Assembly: GCA_943788145.1 (NCBI GenBank)
Contig: CALSPD010000004.1
Span: 62,001-126,000, forward strand
Length of the DNA stretch: 64,000 bases
DNA from: an uncultured Flavobacteriales bacterium
GTDB taxonomy: Bacteria > Bacteroidota > Bacteroidia > Flavobacteriales_G > Salibacteraceae
Direction of reading: 5' to 3'
The notes beneath the pieces were generated by a model. That model did no database searches, was not told the origin of the DNA, and saw only the letters and a list, made by a program, of their open reading frames with translations. The position numbers were made by a program, and so were the translations under genes. Of this stretch, positions 37,810 through 46,222 are shown piece by piece; within the stretch, counting starts at the first letter, position 1, and every line of letters starts with the position of its first letter.

Positions 37810-39023
37810 AATCTTGAATCTTGGATTTCTTTGGCGATATGGAGATAATCTGGTAAAAGGTCGTACCTACTATGCGAATTCCCTATTTCACTGATCACTT
37901 TTTCAGGTCGATATTTATTAACTCCTAATAATGTCTTCTTTGAATTAAGATAGCTTTCTAGCAGAATGTTCCTGTTGGTTTCAATTTGTGCTCGCAACTT
38001 GCCTGATAAGGCGAATTCAATAAACCCACCACATTTTTCAATAGTTTGAACTTGGTCCCACACTTTTGAACTAATAGTTAACGTTAGGTTTTCAATGAAA
38101 AATGAACCATCACTGGGGTTTAGAGTCTTGTCTAATTTGGCTTCCTCTTTCAAAAGCGTTTGGATGTTTCTCGACATTCTTTGGCTTGATTCATTTTCAG
38201 GTAGAGAAGTTTTATCCCAAGGTTCAATCATTACAAATTGAGCACCACCTATTATGGACGACATTGCCGCAGATGTTGCACGAAGGTTATTGGTATAAGG
38301 ATCATTAACCGAGTAAGAATTACTGAGATTTACCGCGAAAATTTGTGGATTCTCTGCTTCATAGCCTTCATTTTTCAGGATTGAGGACCAAAGCCAACGT
38401 AAGGATCTAATTTTAGCTATTTCCGTTAAATATTCAGATCCCACGCCTGTATAAAACAATATCGAATCTGGCTTTCTGTCCTTTCGCAAACTCTCTAAAC
38501 CTTGAGAAACTAGAATAGCAACTTCATCAATTATGGATGCGCCTCTTTCTCTTGGCCGAAGTCCGTTTAATAAAATGGGCTGATTATGTTCTTCGAAATT
38601 TGCTTTTAAGCTTGACTTTAAAAGCGGGCGGTATATATCAATGTGCGTTGAATCATTTATGAACACAGGAGCAACTTTTTCATCAATACCCGAACGGACA
38701 ACTTCTGCAGCCGCGCCTAAATAATTTTTGGAATACCAAATTCCTTCTGCTCCATTCATCAATGACTTTAAAGCCAACTCGTTAGCTTTTTGCGCGTTTT
38801 GACTATAGATTGGTTCAATAATCTTCCAAGCTGACTTCAGCGGTTGAAGCCGAACTCGTGGTTGGGGAACACTACTCTGCCACGATTCGATGTCAAAGCC
38901 GTTAATGCTCTTCCAATGCAGAAATTCCTTGTATTCTTTTTCCTTTAATTCTTTCTCAACTCGGTTGCGCCATGAGCTAGACGAATCCGGTTTAAAGCTA
39001 TGCTGGAAAGGGTTGTTGGTCAT
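37806..39023 (-). CDS. mutA: Methylmalonyl-CoA mutase, small (beta) subunit
   Basis: A 405-residue protein homologous to the barrel of the large subunit but without a cobalamin domain. Evidence: [25 protein letters not shown] at the N-terminus, [19 protein letters not shown] and [29 protein letters not shown], all counterparts of segments in MutB. Family knowledge: the small subunit is non-catalytic and forms the heterodimer. It is shorter than actinobacterial forms but usual for Bacteroidota. Its stop overlaps the mutB start. Confidence 0.92.
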   Translation of the reverse strand: MTNNPFQHSFKPDSSSSWRNRVEKELKEKEYKEFLHWKSINGFDIESWQSSVPQPRVRLQPLKSAWKIIEPIYSQNAQKANELALKSLMNGAEGIWYSKNYLGAAAEVVRSGIDEKVAPVFINDSTHIDIYRPLLKSSLKANFEEHNQPILLNGLRPRERGASIIDEVAILVSQGLESLRKDRKPDSILFYTGVGSEYLTEIAKIRSLRWLWSSILKNEGYEAENPQIFAVNLSNSYSVNDPYTNNLRATSAAMSSIIGGAQFVMIEPWDKTSLPENESSQRMSRNIQTLLKEEAKLDKTLNPSDGSFFIENLTLTISSKVWDQVQTIEKCGGFIEFALSGKLRAQIETNRNILLESYLNSKKTLLGVNKYRPEKVISEIGNSHSRYDLLPDYLHIAKEIQDSRL

Positions 39024-39062
39024 CTCGCGAAGATAGAGTTAGCTCCTTAAAAACGAGAGACT

Positions 39063-39371
39063 CTAATCTTCTTCATTCACAAAAACAAAGATTTCTTCGT
39101 TTTGTTTTTTCATATAATAGCGTTCGCGAGCGAATTTCTCAAGCTTCCGATTGTCCGAAAGTAACTCTTCCAAATCTTCTCTAATCTCGACTATTTCTTC
39201 TTGGTAGTATTCCTTATCCTTGTTTAACTGATAAAGTTCTGCTTTAAAGCTGATTTGATTGATCAAATTGTGTTGATCAAAAAAAGCCAACCAGAGTATA
39301 AATCCAATGGTTGTCAAAACATATTTGTTTTTAATATACCAAGGGATGCGAGACCAAAACTCGTTTATCAT
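39063..39371 (-). CDS. FtsB/DivIC-like septum formation initiator
   Basis: 102 residues from the ATG at 39371: one N-terminal helix (about 14-30, LTTIGFILWLAFFD) and a coiled coil (about 40-80) ending ERYYMKKQNEEIFVFV, the DivIC/FtsB signature. It belongs to the divisome FtsB-FtsL-FtsQ subcomplex. A longer frame to 39422 adds 17 residues not typical of the family. It lies between mutA and the GAPDH gene. Confidence 0.88.
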   Translation of the reverse strand: MINEFWSRIPWYIKNKYVLTTIGFILWLAFFDQHNLINQISFKAELYQLNKDKEYYQEEIVEIREDLEELLSDNRKLEKFARERYYMKKQNEEIFVFVNEED

Positions 39372-39455
39372 AACTGCAAAGATTGGAAACGGAATCGCTT
39401 TTAACCAAAATAGGCCGTCCAATTATGAACAGCCTATTCTTAGTGTTGTTTGCTT

Positions 39456-40929
39456 TTAGTAGTAAATCAATCTTCTAACCTTTGAAATAGATTTGGCCAA
39501 TCGAATTACCTGTTTTGTATATCCAAATTCATTGTCATACCAAACATAAAGGACAATGTTTTTCTTATCCGGATGCACTATGGTAGCGTTACTGTCATAA
39601 ACTGAGCAGCAAGTATTGCCCACAATGTCTGAAGAAACGCACTCTTCATTTACGTTGTAATGAATTTGATTTACAAGGTCTCCGTTAAGTGCTGCGTCTT
39701 TTAATAGTTTATCAACTTCTGCTCGACTAGTCTCCCGTCCAACGGCTAAACTCAAAATCGCTAATGAACCATTTGGAACCGGAACACGAACTGCATTTGC
39801 TGTTAATTTATCCTGAAGCTCAGGAATTACCTTAGTTACAGCTTTACCTGCTCCAGTTTCGGTAATCACCATATTTATTGCCGCTGATCGACCTCTTCTT
39901 TCTTTCTTATGGAAATTATCCAAAAGGTTTTGGTCGTTTGTATAGGCGTGAACCGTTTCTATATGACCTCGTTCAACTTTTAGATTATCATGAATAACTT
40001 TCAAGACAGGGACGATGGCGTTAGTGGTACATGAGGCAGCAGAGAATATTGTTTCCTTATCAAAATCAAGACCTTTACTGTTAACCCCATAAACAATATT
40101 GGGTATTTCTTTACCTGGAGCGGTGAGCAGAACTTTGCTTGCGCCTTTAGCTTGTAAATGTCTGCTTAAAGCTGTCCTATCTGTGAAAACACCGGTATTA
40201 TCAATAATGAGCGCATCGTTTATGCCATAACTCGTGTAGTCAATATCTTCAGGATTATTCGCAGATATGAAGGATACGCGCTGTCCATTTATTATTAGGG
40301 CCATATTCTCTGGTTCTTCGACTATGGAACCCTTGAATGGTCCGTGTACGGAATCATTGCTTAATAAATAAGCTCGCTTTTTTAATTGCGAAACGTCCAT
40401 TTTTCTAACCACAATAGCCCGCAATCTAAGTTGTTGACCCTTTCCAGCTTGTTTTAATTAGCTCTCTTGCTGCTAATCGTCCAATTCGTCCAAATCCATA
40501 AAGTACGACATCTTTAGGTTTCAGGGATTCTTGGGATACGCTTCCAAATCCTTCGAGCTTGGATGAAAGAAAACTTGCCTTTGAATCAAAATTTGAGCCT
40601 TCATTTAGCCATTCAAAACTCAATCTCCCAATGTCAAGTTTAGAAGGTGCAACATCCATCTTCATTAGCTCTTGAGCTAATTCAGCTGAATCCTTTATGG
40701 TGATTTTCTTTCCCACAACAGTGTTAGCATACTCATGCAACTGAAGTAACTCGGATACACTGACATCGGTTAATGGATTTCGATACAAAACCAACTCTAT
40801 TCCTTTTTCATAAAGGAGCTGGCCAATACAGTGCTGTAAATTTACCGCCTCTTTTTCGTGGTTGATGTACTCGTTAAAATGATGCTGATACTTGTCCTTA
40901 ACAATGTCTTCAATAGCTGTTTTTTCCAT
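39456..40929 (-). pseudogene. N-terminally extended glyceraldehyde-3-phosphate dehydrogenase with a frameshift
   Basis: The 5' frame (40929-40426) encodes an N-terminal extension of about 140 residues and the NAD-binding GFGRIGRLAARELIK. The 3' frame (to 39456) continues RAIVVRK..., with HGPFKGSI, SAASCTTNAIVP (catalytic Cys), AYTNDQNLLDN and YDNEFGYTKQV. Dropping one base, best at 40446, joins them as KTSGKGQQLRLRAIV and gives 490 residues, the length of extended Bacteroidota GAPDHs. The extra base is not in a homopolymer. As read the enzyme is cut inside the Rossmann fold. The extended form is often a second GAPDH, so loss might be tolerated. Confidence 0.9.
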
Positions 40930-40968
40930 TGATCGATAATTAATAAATTGATGGTTGAATTGTCAATT

Positions 40969-40994
40969 AAAAAAGGCCGCGAATCTCGCGGCCT
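40969..40994 (-). terminator. Rho-independent terminator of rpoD
   Basis: On the minus strand a 9-pair GC-rich stem (40986-40994 with 40974-40982, loop of 3) is followed by a T-run (complement of 40969-40974). It sits 7 bp after the rpoD stop and separates it from the GAPDH gene. Confidence 0.92.
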
Positions 40995-41000
40995 AAAAAG

Positions 41001-41867
41001 TTATTCTCCCAAGTACATTTTTAAAAGCCTACTTCTCGAGTGTTGTCGGAGTCGTCTGATGGCCTTCTCCTTTATTTGACGCACCCTTTCACGGGTTAAA
41101 TCAAATTTATCACCAATTTCTTCTAACGTCAAACCGTGATTCATACCAATACCAAAAAAGAGTCGAATGACATCTCGCTCACGTTCGGTTAATGTTTCAA
41201 GTGATCGTTCAATTTCCTTTTGAAGTGATTCACGCATTAAATGACCGTCTGCGCTAGGCGATTCATTATTGCTGATTAAATCAAGTAGACTAAAATCTTC
41301 ATCTTCTTTAAGAGGAGCATCCACTGAAACGTGACGACCTGAAACACTCATCGTGTCTTTTACTTTCTCTTCAGGTATCTCAAGAGCAGAAGCTAACTCA
41401 TCAGCAACTGGTGGTCGCTCAAATTGTTGCTCAAGTTGAGCATATGCCTTGTTTATTTTATTCAAGGATCCAACCTGATTCAACGGTAATCGAACTATCC
41501 TAGATTGCTCTGCTATTGCCTGCAAGATTGATTGTCGAATCCACCAAACTGCGTAAGAAATAAATTTAAATCCACGTGTTTCATCGAAACGCTGAGCCGC
41601 CTTAATTAAGCCTAAATTGCCTTCATTAATTAAATCCGGTAAGGTCAAACCTTGATTTTGATATTGTTTGGAAACAGAGACAACGAATCGAAGATTTGCC
41701 CGAACCAGTTTGTCTAGCGCTCTTTGATCTCCCTTTTTAATCAGCTTTGCAAGTTCAACTTCCTGCTCCGCATTAATCATCTCTTCACGGCTGATCTCGG
41801 TCAAATACTTATCAAGCGACTGACTGTCGCGATTAGTAATAGACTTGGTGATTTTTAATTGCCTCAT
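41001..41867 (-). CDS. rpoD: Primary RNA polymerase sigma-70 factor (RpoD/SigA)
   Basis: A 288-residue sigma factor with regions 1.2 ([15 protein letters not shown]-like), 2 ([51 protein letters not shown]), 3 and 4 ([27 protein letters not shown]). The short form lacking region 1.1 is the primary sigma of Bacteroidota, which recognises TTTG/TAnnTTTG promoters. It has its own TAnnTTTG element, an unusual perfect Shine-Dalgarno and a strong terminator. Confidence 0.97.
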   Translation of the reverse strand: MRQLKITKSITNRDSQSLDKYLTEISREEMINAEQEVELAKLIKKGDQRALDKLVRANLRFVVSVSKQYQNQGLTLPDLINEGNLGLIKAAQRFDETRGFKFISYAVWWIRQSILQAIAEQSRIVRLPLNQVGSLNKINKAYAQLEQQFERPPVADELASALEIPEEKVKDTMSVSGRHVSVDAPLKEDEDFSLLDLISNNESPSADGHLMRESLQKEIERSLETLTERERDVIRLFFGIGMNHGLTLEEIGDKFDLTRERVRQIKEKAIRRLRQHSRSRLLKMYLGE

Positions 41868-41876
41868 TTCTTAATT

Positions 41877-41882
41877 CCTCCT
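41877..41882 (-). promoter_or_regulatory. Perfect Shine-Dalgarno sequence of rpoD
   Basis: The minus strand reads AGGAGG, 9 nt before the ATG. Almost no other gene in this window has one. In Bacteroidota the anti-SD is largely sequestered (bS21), so an SD of this strength may mark special translational control. Confidence 0.75.
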
Positions 41883-41908
41883 ATTTTGATTCGCCCAGAA
41901 ACGGGCTG

Positions 41909-41916
41909 CAAAGGTA
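41909..41916 (-). promoter_or_regulatory. -7 promoter element of rpoD
   Basis: The minus strand reads TACCTTTG, matching TAnnTTTG, 41 bp before the start codon. The -33 element is weak. A small GCCC/GGGC hairpin lies between it and the SD. Confidence 0.6.
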
Positions 41917-42007
41917 CAGTATTTTGCTCTTAATTGATAACTATGAGTTTGCCAAAACGAAAAACTCACAATCAATGTATAAACGTTTTATCTATCCTTT
42001 TGTTTCG

Positions 42008-43480
42008 TTATAAGCCAAAGCCATAAAAGGCTCGCTTGCCATTTGGGTACTTTCCTTCAATTAAAACACCACCCGTTTTAGACTCTAACACATTTTTTAA
42101 TTGTGCCTCACTCTTAATTATTTCGTCATCAACCTTAGTTATGATAAAACCTTCTTGAATACCGGCACTCTTAAGTTTGCCGCTTATCAAATTCTGAACT
42201 TGCACACCGTGCTCGATATCTAATTTATCTAAGTTTTCCCTTGAGGGCGAATCAAATGTAGCACCCAATGCCTGATCGAGTTCTAGTCGAGTCTTGTGGT
42301 TAACTTCCGCTTCTCCAAATTCATTTCTAAGAACTAAAGGGATGTCTATTACATCACCTTTTCTCGATAAGGTAACCAGTACTTTATCTCCAGGACTAAA
42401 TTGGCTTATACGCTCTTGTAATTCCGTTACGTTCTTGATTTCCTTTTCGGCAATTTTTACAATAATGTCTCCCGCTTTTATTCCAGCAATGCTGGCAGCA
42501 CCCTTATCGATTGCATCGGCCACATAAACGCCCTTCAGGTTTGGAAAATTCTGATCATCAGCTGTTTCTTGATCTAAATTGCGAATGCTAACGCCTAAAA
42601 AGCCTCTTTGGACCGCTCCGTATTTCAATAGGTCTTCGACAACCTTGGTAACTATGTTTACGGGAATTGCAAAACTGTAGCCAGCGTATGAACCTGTGTT
42701 TGACTTAATTGCTGCATTGATTCCTATAAGCTCCCCATTAGCGTTCACCAAGGCTCCTCCACTGTTCCCAGGGTTTACAGCTGCATCTGTTTGGATGAAC
42801 GACTCAACAGCACTCGATCCATTTGGTCCATTGGCTAAAATGTTTATATCCCTTCCAGTGGCGCTAATGATTCCCGCTGTCACAGTAGATTCGAGATTGA
42901 AAGGATTACCTACGGCAAGAACCCATTCGCCAACCTTCACTTGATCACTATTGCCGTATAAAATACGTGGTAAATCTTTTCCATCGACTTTCAATAAGGC
43001 CAAATCAGAACTTGGATCTTGGCCAATAATAGTGGCTTGGAAAGATTTGTTATTATTAAGAACAACTTCGATTTTAGATGCTTTATCAATGACATGGTTA
43101 TTGGTAACTATATATCCGTCTTCGCTTATTATAACACCGGAGCCCGCTCCCGCTCCAATTCTGGGGGCCTTTTGATACATGCCATCACCAAAAAAGAATT
43201 GACGGATTGGGTCGAAAGTATAATAACCACCATCCAATTCAAAGGTGGTTTTAACGTGTACTACAGCATTCACTGATTTTTCTGCAGCTACGGTTAAATC
43301 CATTGAATTGGCGTTGGTAGCGAACCCTGTCAAATGATTCGATTCCTGATTATGTTGAGCCCTTAAACGCTCGATTTCAAGTAAGGTCTCCGATTGTTCA
43401 TGTTTAACAGAAAGCATAAAAACAACAGCTATTGCACTTCCTAAGAATGACGCACCCACATATCCCAAATATTTTCTCAT
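42008..43480 (-). CDS. HtrA/DegP-type periplasmic serine protease
   Basis: A 490-residue protease with an N-terminal membrane anchor (about 5-25). The trypsin-like domain has His129 (VTNNHVID), Asp159 (SSDLALLKVD) and Ser240 (NPGNSGGALVN). Two PDZ domains follow (about 290-375, RGFLGVSIRNL... and about 400-485). It degrades or refolds damaged envelope proteins. Upstream 43481-43631 shows no clear promoter. Confidence 0.95.
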   Translation of the reverse strand: MRKYLGYVGASFLGSAIAVVFMLSVKHEQSETLLEIERLRAQHNQESNHLTGFATNANSMDLTVAAEKSVNAVVHVKTTFELDGGYYTFDPIRQFFFGDGMYQKAPRIGAGAGSGVIISEDGYIVTNNHVIDKASKIEVVLNNNKSFQATIIGQDPSSDLALLKVDGKDLPRILYGNSDQVKVGEWVLAVGNPFNLESTVTAGIISATGRDINILANGPNGSSAVESFIQTDAAVNPGNSGGALVNANGELIGINAAIKSNTGSYAGYSFAIPVNIVTKVVEDLLKYGAVQRGFLGVSIRNLDQETADDQNFPNLKGVYVADAIDKGAASIAGIKAGDIIVKIAEKEIKNVTELQERISQFSPGDKVLVTLSRKGDVIDIPLVLRNEFGEAEVNHKTRLELDQALGATFDSPSRENLDKLDIEHGVQVQNLISGKLKSAGIQEGFIITKVDDEIIKSEAQLKNVLESKTGGVLIEGKYPNGKRAFYGFGL

Positions 43481-43631
43481 TGCCTTATAGTTTTTGTTTC
43501 ACTTGTTTTCAAATTAACGCCTGAACGTGTGAAAATCATATTAATCTGCTGTTAATTATTGTTAGACATGAATGGAGAATTTTGTCCAAAAAAATGATCG
43601 GTTTCATTGATAAGTTCTCAATATTGCAAAC

Positions 43632-44429
43632 ATGATTTCATTCTACAAATATCACGGGGCTGGTAATGATTTTATTCTAATCAACGATTGGGATGCTAGT
43701 TTTAATACCGATGATTCGGAATTAATTAGTCGAATGTGCAACCGACATTTTGGAATAGGTGCTGACGGTTTGATGTTACTGAGGTCTGATAAGGAATATG
43801 ATTTTAGGATGATCTATTTCAATTCGGATGGACAATATGGTTCGATGTGTGGAAATGGAGGTAGGTGTATTGTTGCGATGGCAAATGCCCTTGGAATCAT
43901 TACTGGTGAAACAGTTTTTATTGCTTCTGATGGTAAGCATAGGGCAAAAGTTGGAAACAATGGAATTGTTTCTTTGGAAATGCTTCCCGTTTCTGAAATT
44001 GAAGAATTAAACCAGAAGGTTTTAATTATGAATACAGGATCACCTCATTATGTCAAATTAGTTGATAATGTTGATACATTAAATCTAATTCAAGAAGCAC
44101 GACTAATCAGAAATTCAGAACGATTCAAAAAAGAGGGGATAAACGTCAACTTTTTTCAAAAGACCTTGAAAGGAATCAAGGTTCGAACTTATGAACGAGG
44201 GGTTGAAGATGAGACGTTGGCTTGTGGTACAGGAGTGACTGCATGTGCAATAGCTGCCCATCGAATGGGTATAGCAGAATCCGCTGTTGATGTGGAGGCT
44301 TTAGGAGGAAACCTGACCATATCATTTGAAAGCAATGGTAAAGGATACTCAAATATTTGGAAAACGGGTCCAACACAGTTCGTATTTGAAGGAAAGTACC
44401 ATCCCGATTTAGGAATTAATCATGGTTGA
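43632..44429 (+). CDS. dapF: Diaminopimelate epimerase
   Basis: A 265-residue enzyme with both active-site cysteines, Cys73 in SMCGNGGRC and Cys198 in LACGTGVTACA, plus YHGAGNDFILI at the N-terminus. It converts LL- to meso-diaminopimelate for lysine and peptidoglycan synthesis. It overlaps the next gene by 8 bp, starting an operon with the GNAT and mltG genes. Confidence 0.97.
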   Translation: MISFYKYHGAGNDFILINDWDASFNTDDSELISRMCNRHFGIGADGLMLLRSDKEYDFRMIYFNSDGQYGSMCGNGGRCIVAMANALGIITGETVFIASDGKHRAKVGNNGIVSLEMLPVSEIEELNQKVLIMNTGSPHYVKLVDNVDTLNLIQEARLIRNSERFKKEGINVNFFQKTLKGIKVRTYERGVEDETLACGTGVTACAIAAHRMGIAESAVDVEALGGNLTISFESNGKGYSNIWKTGPTQFVFEGKYHPDLGINHG

Positions 44430-44931
44430 ATTACGAAGGGCTGGAATAGATGATGTCGAAGCAATTCTAGCATGGGAGAATGATCCCAAACATTGGCTCG
44501 TAAGCGACACAATCGCTCCGTTTAGTAGAGAGCAAATAGTTGAATTTGTTCTCAATGGGAATGATTTATATCAATCCGGACAAATGCGCTTTATGATCGT
44601 TTTTGAAGGTGAGGTGGTGGCAGGTTGTATTGATTTGTTCGATTTTAACCCTAAAAACGAGCGAGTGGGGATTGGGCTCTTAATTGACGAAAACTATCAA
44701 GGAAAAGGGATAGGTAGCAAAGCTATTGAGCTTGTGGTTAGGTATTGTTTTGAAACAATTCAAGTTCATTCAATTTATGCGGAATCAACGGTGGACAATA
44801 AGGCAAGTTGCAGAGCCTTCGAGTCGAATGATTTTGAACCTGTTGGAATGAAAAAAGACTGGTTGAAAAGTGGAAACGATTTTGTCGACTTATTGATATA
44901 TCAAAAGATTAATACGAATGAAGCGAGGTAA
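44422..44931 (+). CDS. GNAT family N-acetyltransferase
   Basis: A 169-residue acetyltransferase of the RimJ/RimL-like group. LRRAGIDDVEAILAWENDPKHW is the typical N-terminus and GIGLLIDENYQGKGIGSKAIELVV the acetyl-CoA-binding motif A with the Q/RxxGxG/A loop. The substrate is unknown. It overlaps dapF by 8 bp and mltG by 14 bp, so it is expressed with cell-wall genes. Confidence 0.9.
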   Translation: MVELRRAGIDDVEAILAWENDPKHWLVSDTIAPFSREQIVEFVLNGNDLYQSGQMRFMIVFEGEVVAGCIDLFDFNPKNERVGIGLLIDENYQGKGIGSKAIELVVRYCFETIQVHSIYAESTVDNKASCRAFESNDFEPVGMKKDWLKSGNDFVDLLIYQKINTNEAR

Positions 44932-45955
44932 ATTCTTATTGGGAGTTTTCTTGACATTGCTTTTTACGGGCGGCTGGCTGTTTTGGGATTATTATGGTCG
45001 TTTTTTTAATCCAAACGTTGAGTTAAAGGATTCGTCAATAGAGTTTTACATTAATTCTTCAGACGACTTTCAAGACGTAATAAAGTCTTTGGCTAATGAA
45101 TCAATAATAAAGGATTCTAGTTCATTTCGTTGGGTGGCTAATTATAAGAACTACACTGGTTCCATTAAGGCAGGTCGGTACCAGATTTTTGATGGGATGA
45201 GTAACAATCAACTCGTCAATTTATTGAGAAGCGGGGAGCAAGATCCTGTTCGGTTGATAATTCGTTCCGTTCGAACCAAGGAGGAGTTAGCAAGTATTGT
45301 AGGTAAACACCTTGAAACCGATAGTGCAGATTTAATGTCACTACTCAATAATGAAGGGTATTGCCAGCGATATGGGTTCAACTCAACTTCCATATTCACT
45401 TTGTTCATACCCAATACATACGAGTTCTATTGGAACACGACAGCGGAGGAGTTTATGACGCGCATGGCAAAAGAGTATAAACGCTTTTGGACTGACGTTC
45501 GAGTGGATCAAGCAAAGCGAATAGGCTTAACGCAATCTCAGGTCTCAACACTTGCCTCCATTGTTCAAGCGGAGCAAGGTGCACATCCCGATGAAAGGCC
45601 CATAGTAGCCGGATTGTATTTAAATAGACTTAAAAAAGGAATGAGACTCGAATCTGACCCAACATTGATCTTTGCACTAGGTGATTTTACGATCAAGCGG
45701 GTATTAAACGTTCATAAGGAAGTTGACTCACCGTACAATACTTATAGGAACGCTGGTTTGCCGCCAGGCCCCATTTTCCTTCCAGAAATATCGTCCATCG
45801 ATGCTGTATTGAAACCAACTCAGAGCAATTACATTTTTATGTGTGCAAAAGAAGATTTTTCGGGTTATCACAATTTTGCCAGTTCATATCGTGAGCATCA
45901 AAACAATGCCATCCGATATCAGCGCAAACTGAACGCTCAAAAGATTTACAAATAA
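44918..45955 (+). CDS. mltG: Endolytic peptidoglycan transglycosylase MltG
   Basis: A 345-residue protein with one N-terminal membrane helix (about 7-25), a LysM-like segment and the YceG/MltG domain. ASIVQAEQGAHPDERPIVAG contains the candidate catalytic Glu219; PNTYEFYWNT, LESDPTLIFAL and SPYNTYRNAGLPPGPI are family signatures. It cuts nascent glycan strands at the inner membrane. It is last in the dapF-GNAT-mltG operon and abuts the convergent small lipoprotein gene. Confidence 0.96.
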   Translation: MKRGKFLLGVFLTLLFTGGWLFWDYYGRFFNPNVELKDSSIEFYINSSDDFQDVIKSLANESIIKDSSSFRWVANYKNYTGSIKAGRYQIFDGMSNNQLVNLLRSGEQDPVRLIIRSVRTKEELASIVGKHLETDSADLMSLLNNEGYCQRYGFNSTSIFTLFIPNTYEFYWNTTAEEFMTRMAKEYKRFWTDVRVDQAKRIGLTQSQVSTLASIVQAEQGAHPDERPIVAGLYLNRLKKGMRLESDPTLIFALGDFTIKRVLNVHKEVDSPYNTYRNAGLPPGPIFLPEISSIDAVLKPTQSNYIFMCAKEDFSGYHNFASSYREHQNNAIRYQRKLNAQKIYK

Positions 45956-46183
45956 CTAGTAGCCTCGTTTGATACGTTGTTCCTTCTTTTTGAGGCTTTT
46001 GTGTGCAGTTACTGCGTGCTTTCGTTTCTTTTTTTGACTATTTCGGTGCATGTCGCACTTAATAACCCCGCAACATTTATTCTTCTTTCGATATGCATTT
46101 CCACCATCAACTACCATACATGACGGAAGTGTCAAAGCCATAGCGATGAAAATCGAGAGAATGAATTTAATTGGACGGTTCAT
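45956..46183 (-). CDS. Small basic cysteine-containing lipoprotein, unknown
   Basis: A 75-residue protein with a signal peptide and lipobox LPSC (Cys22), leaving a mature part of about 54 residues. It is rich in Lys and Arg and contains KKNKCCGVIKCDMH, a possible metal-binding site, and a basic tail (QKKKRKHAVTAHKSLKKKEQRIKRGY). I know no family. It lies just upstream of the GT2 fusion gene on the opposite side of mltG. A hypothetical but credible gene because of the complete lipobox. Confidence 0.6.
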   Translation of the reverse strand: MNRPIKFILSIFIAMALTLPSCMVVDGGNAYRKKNKCCGVIKCDMHRNSQKKKRKHAVTAHKSLKKKEQRIKRGY

Positions 46184-46222
46184 GTAAACGAATTTAACGA
46201 TGTTCTTGCAATGAAATACGGA

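Noticed and set aside
39024-39062. Cobalamin riboswitch for the mutase genes
   Set aside because: The mutA gene's 5' side is at 39023 and the space to the next gene is only 39 bp, too short for one.
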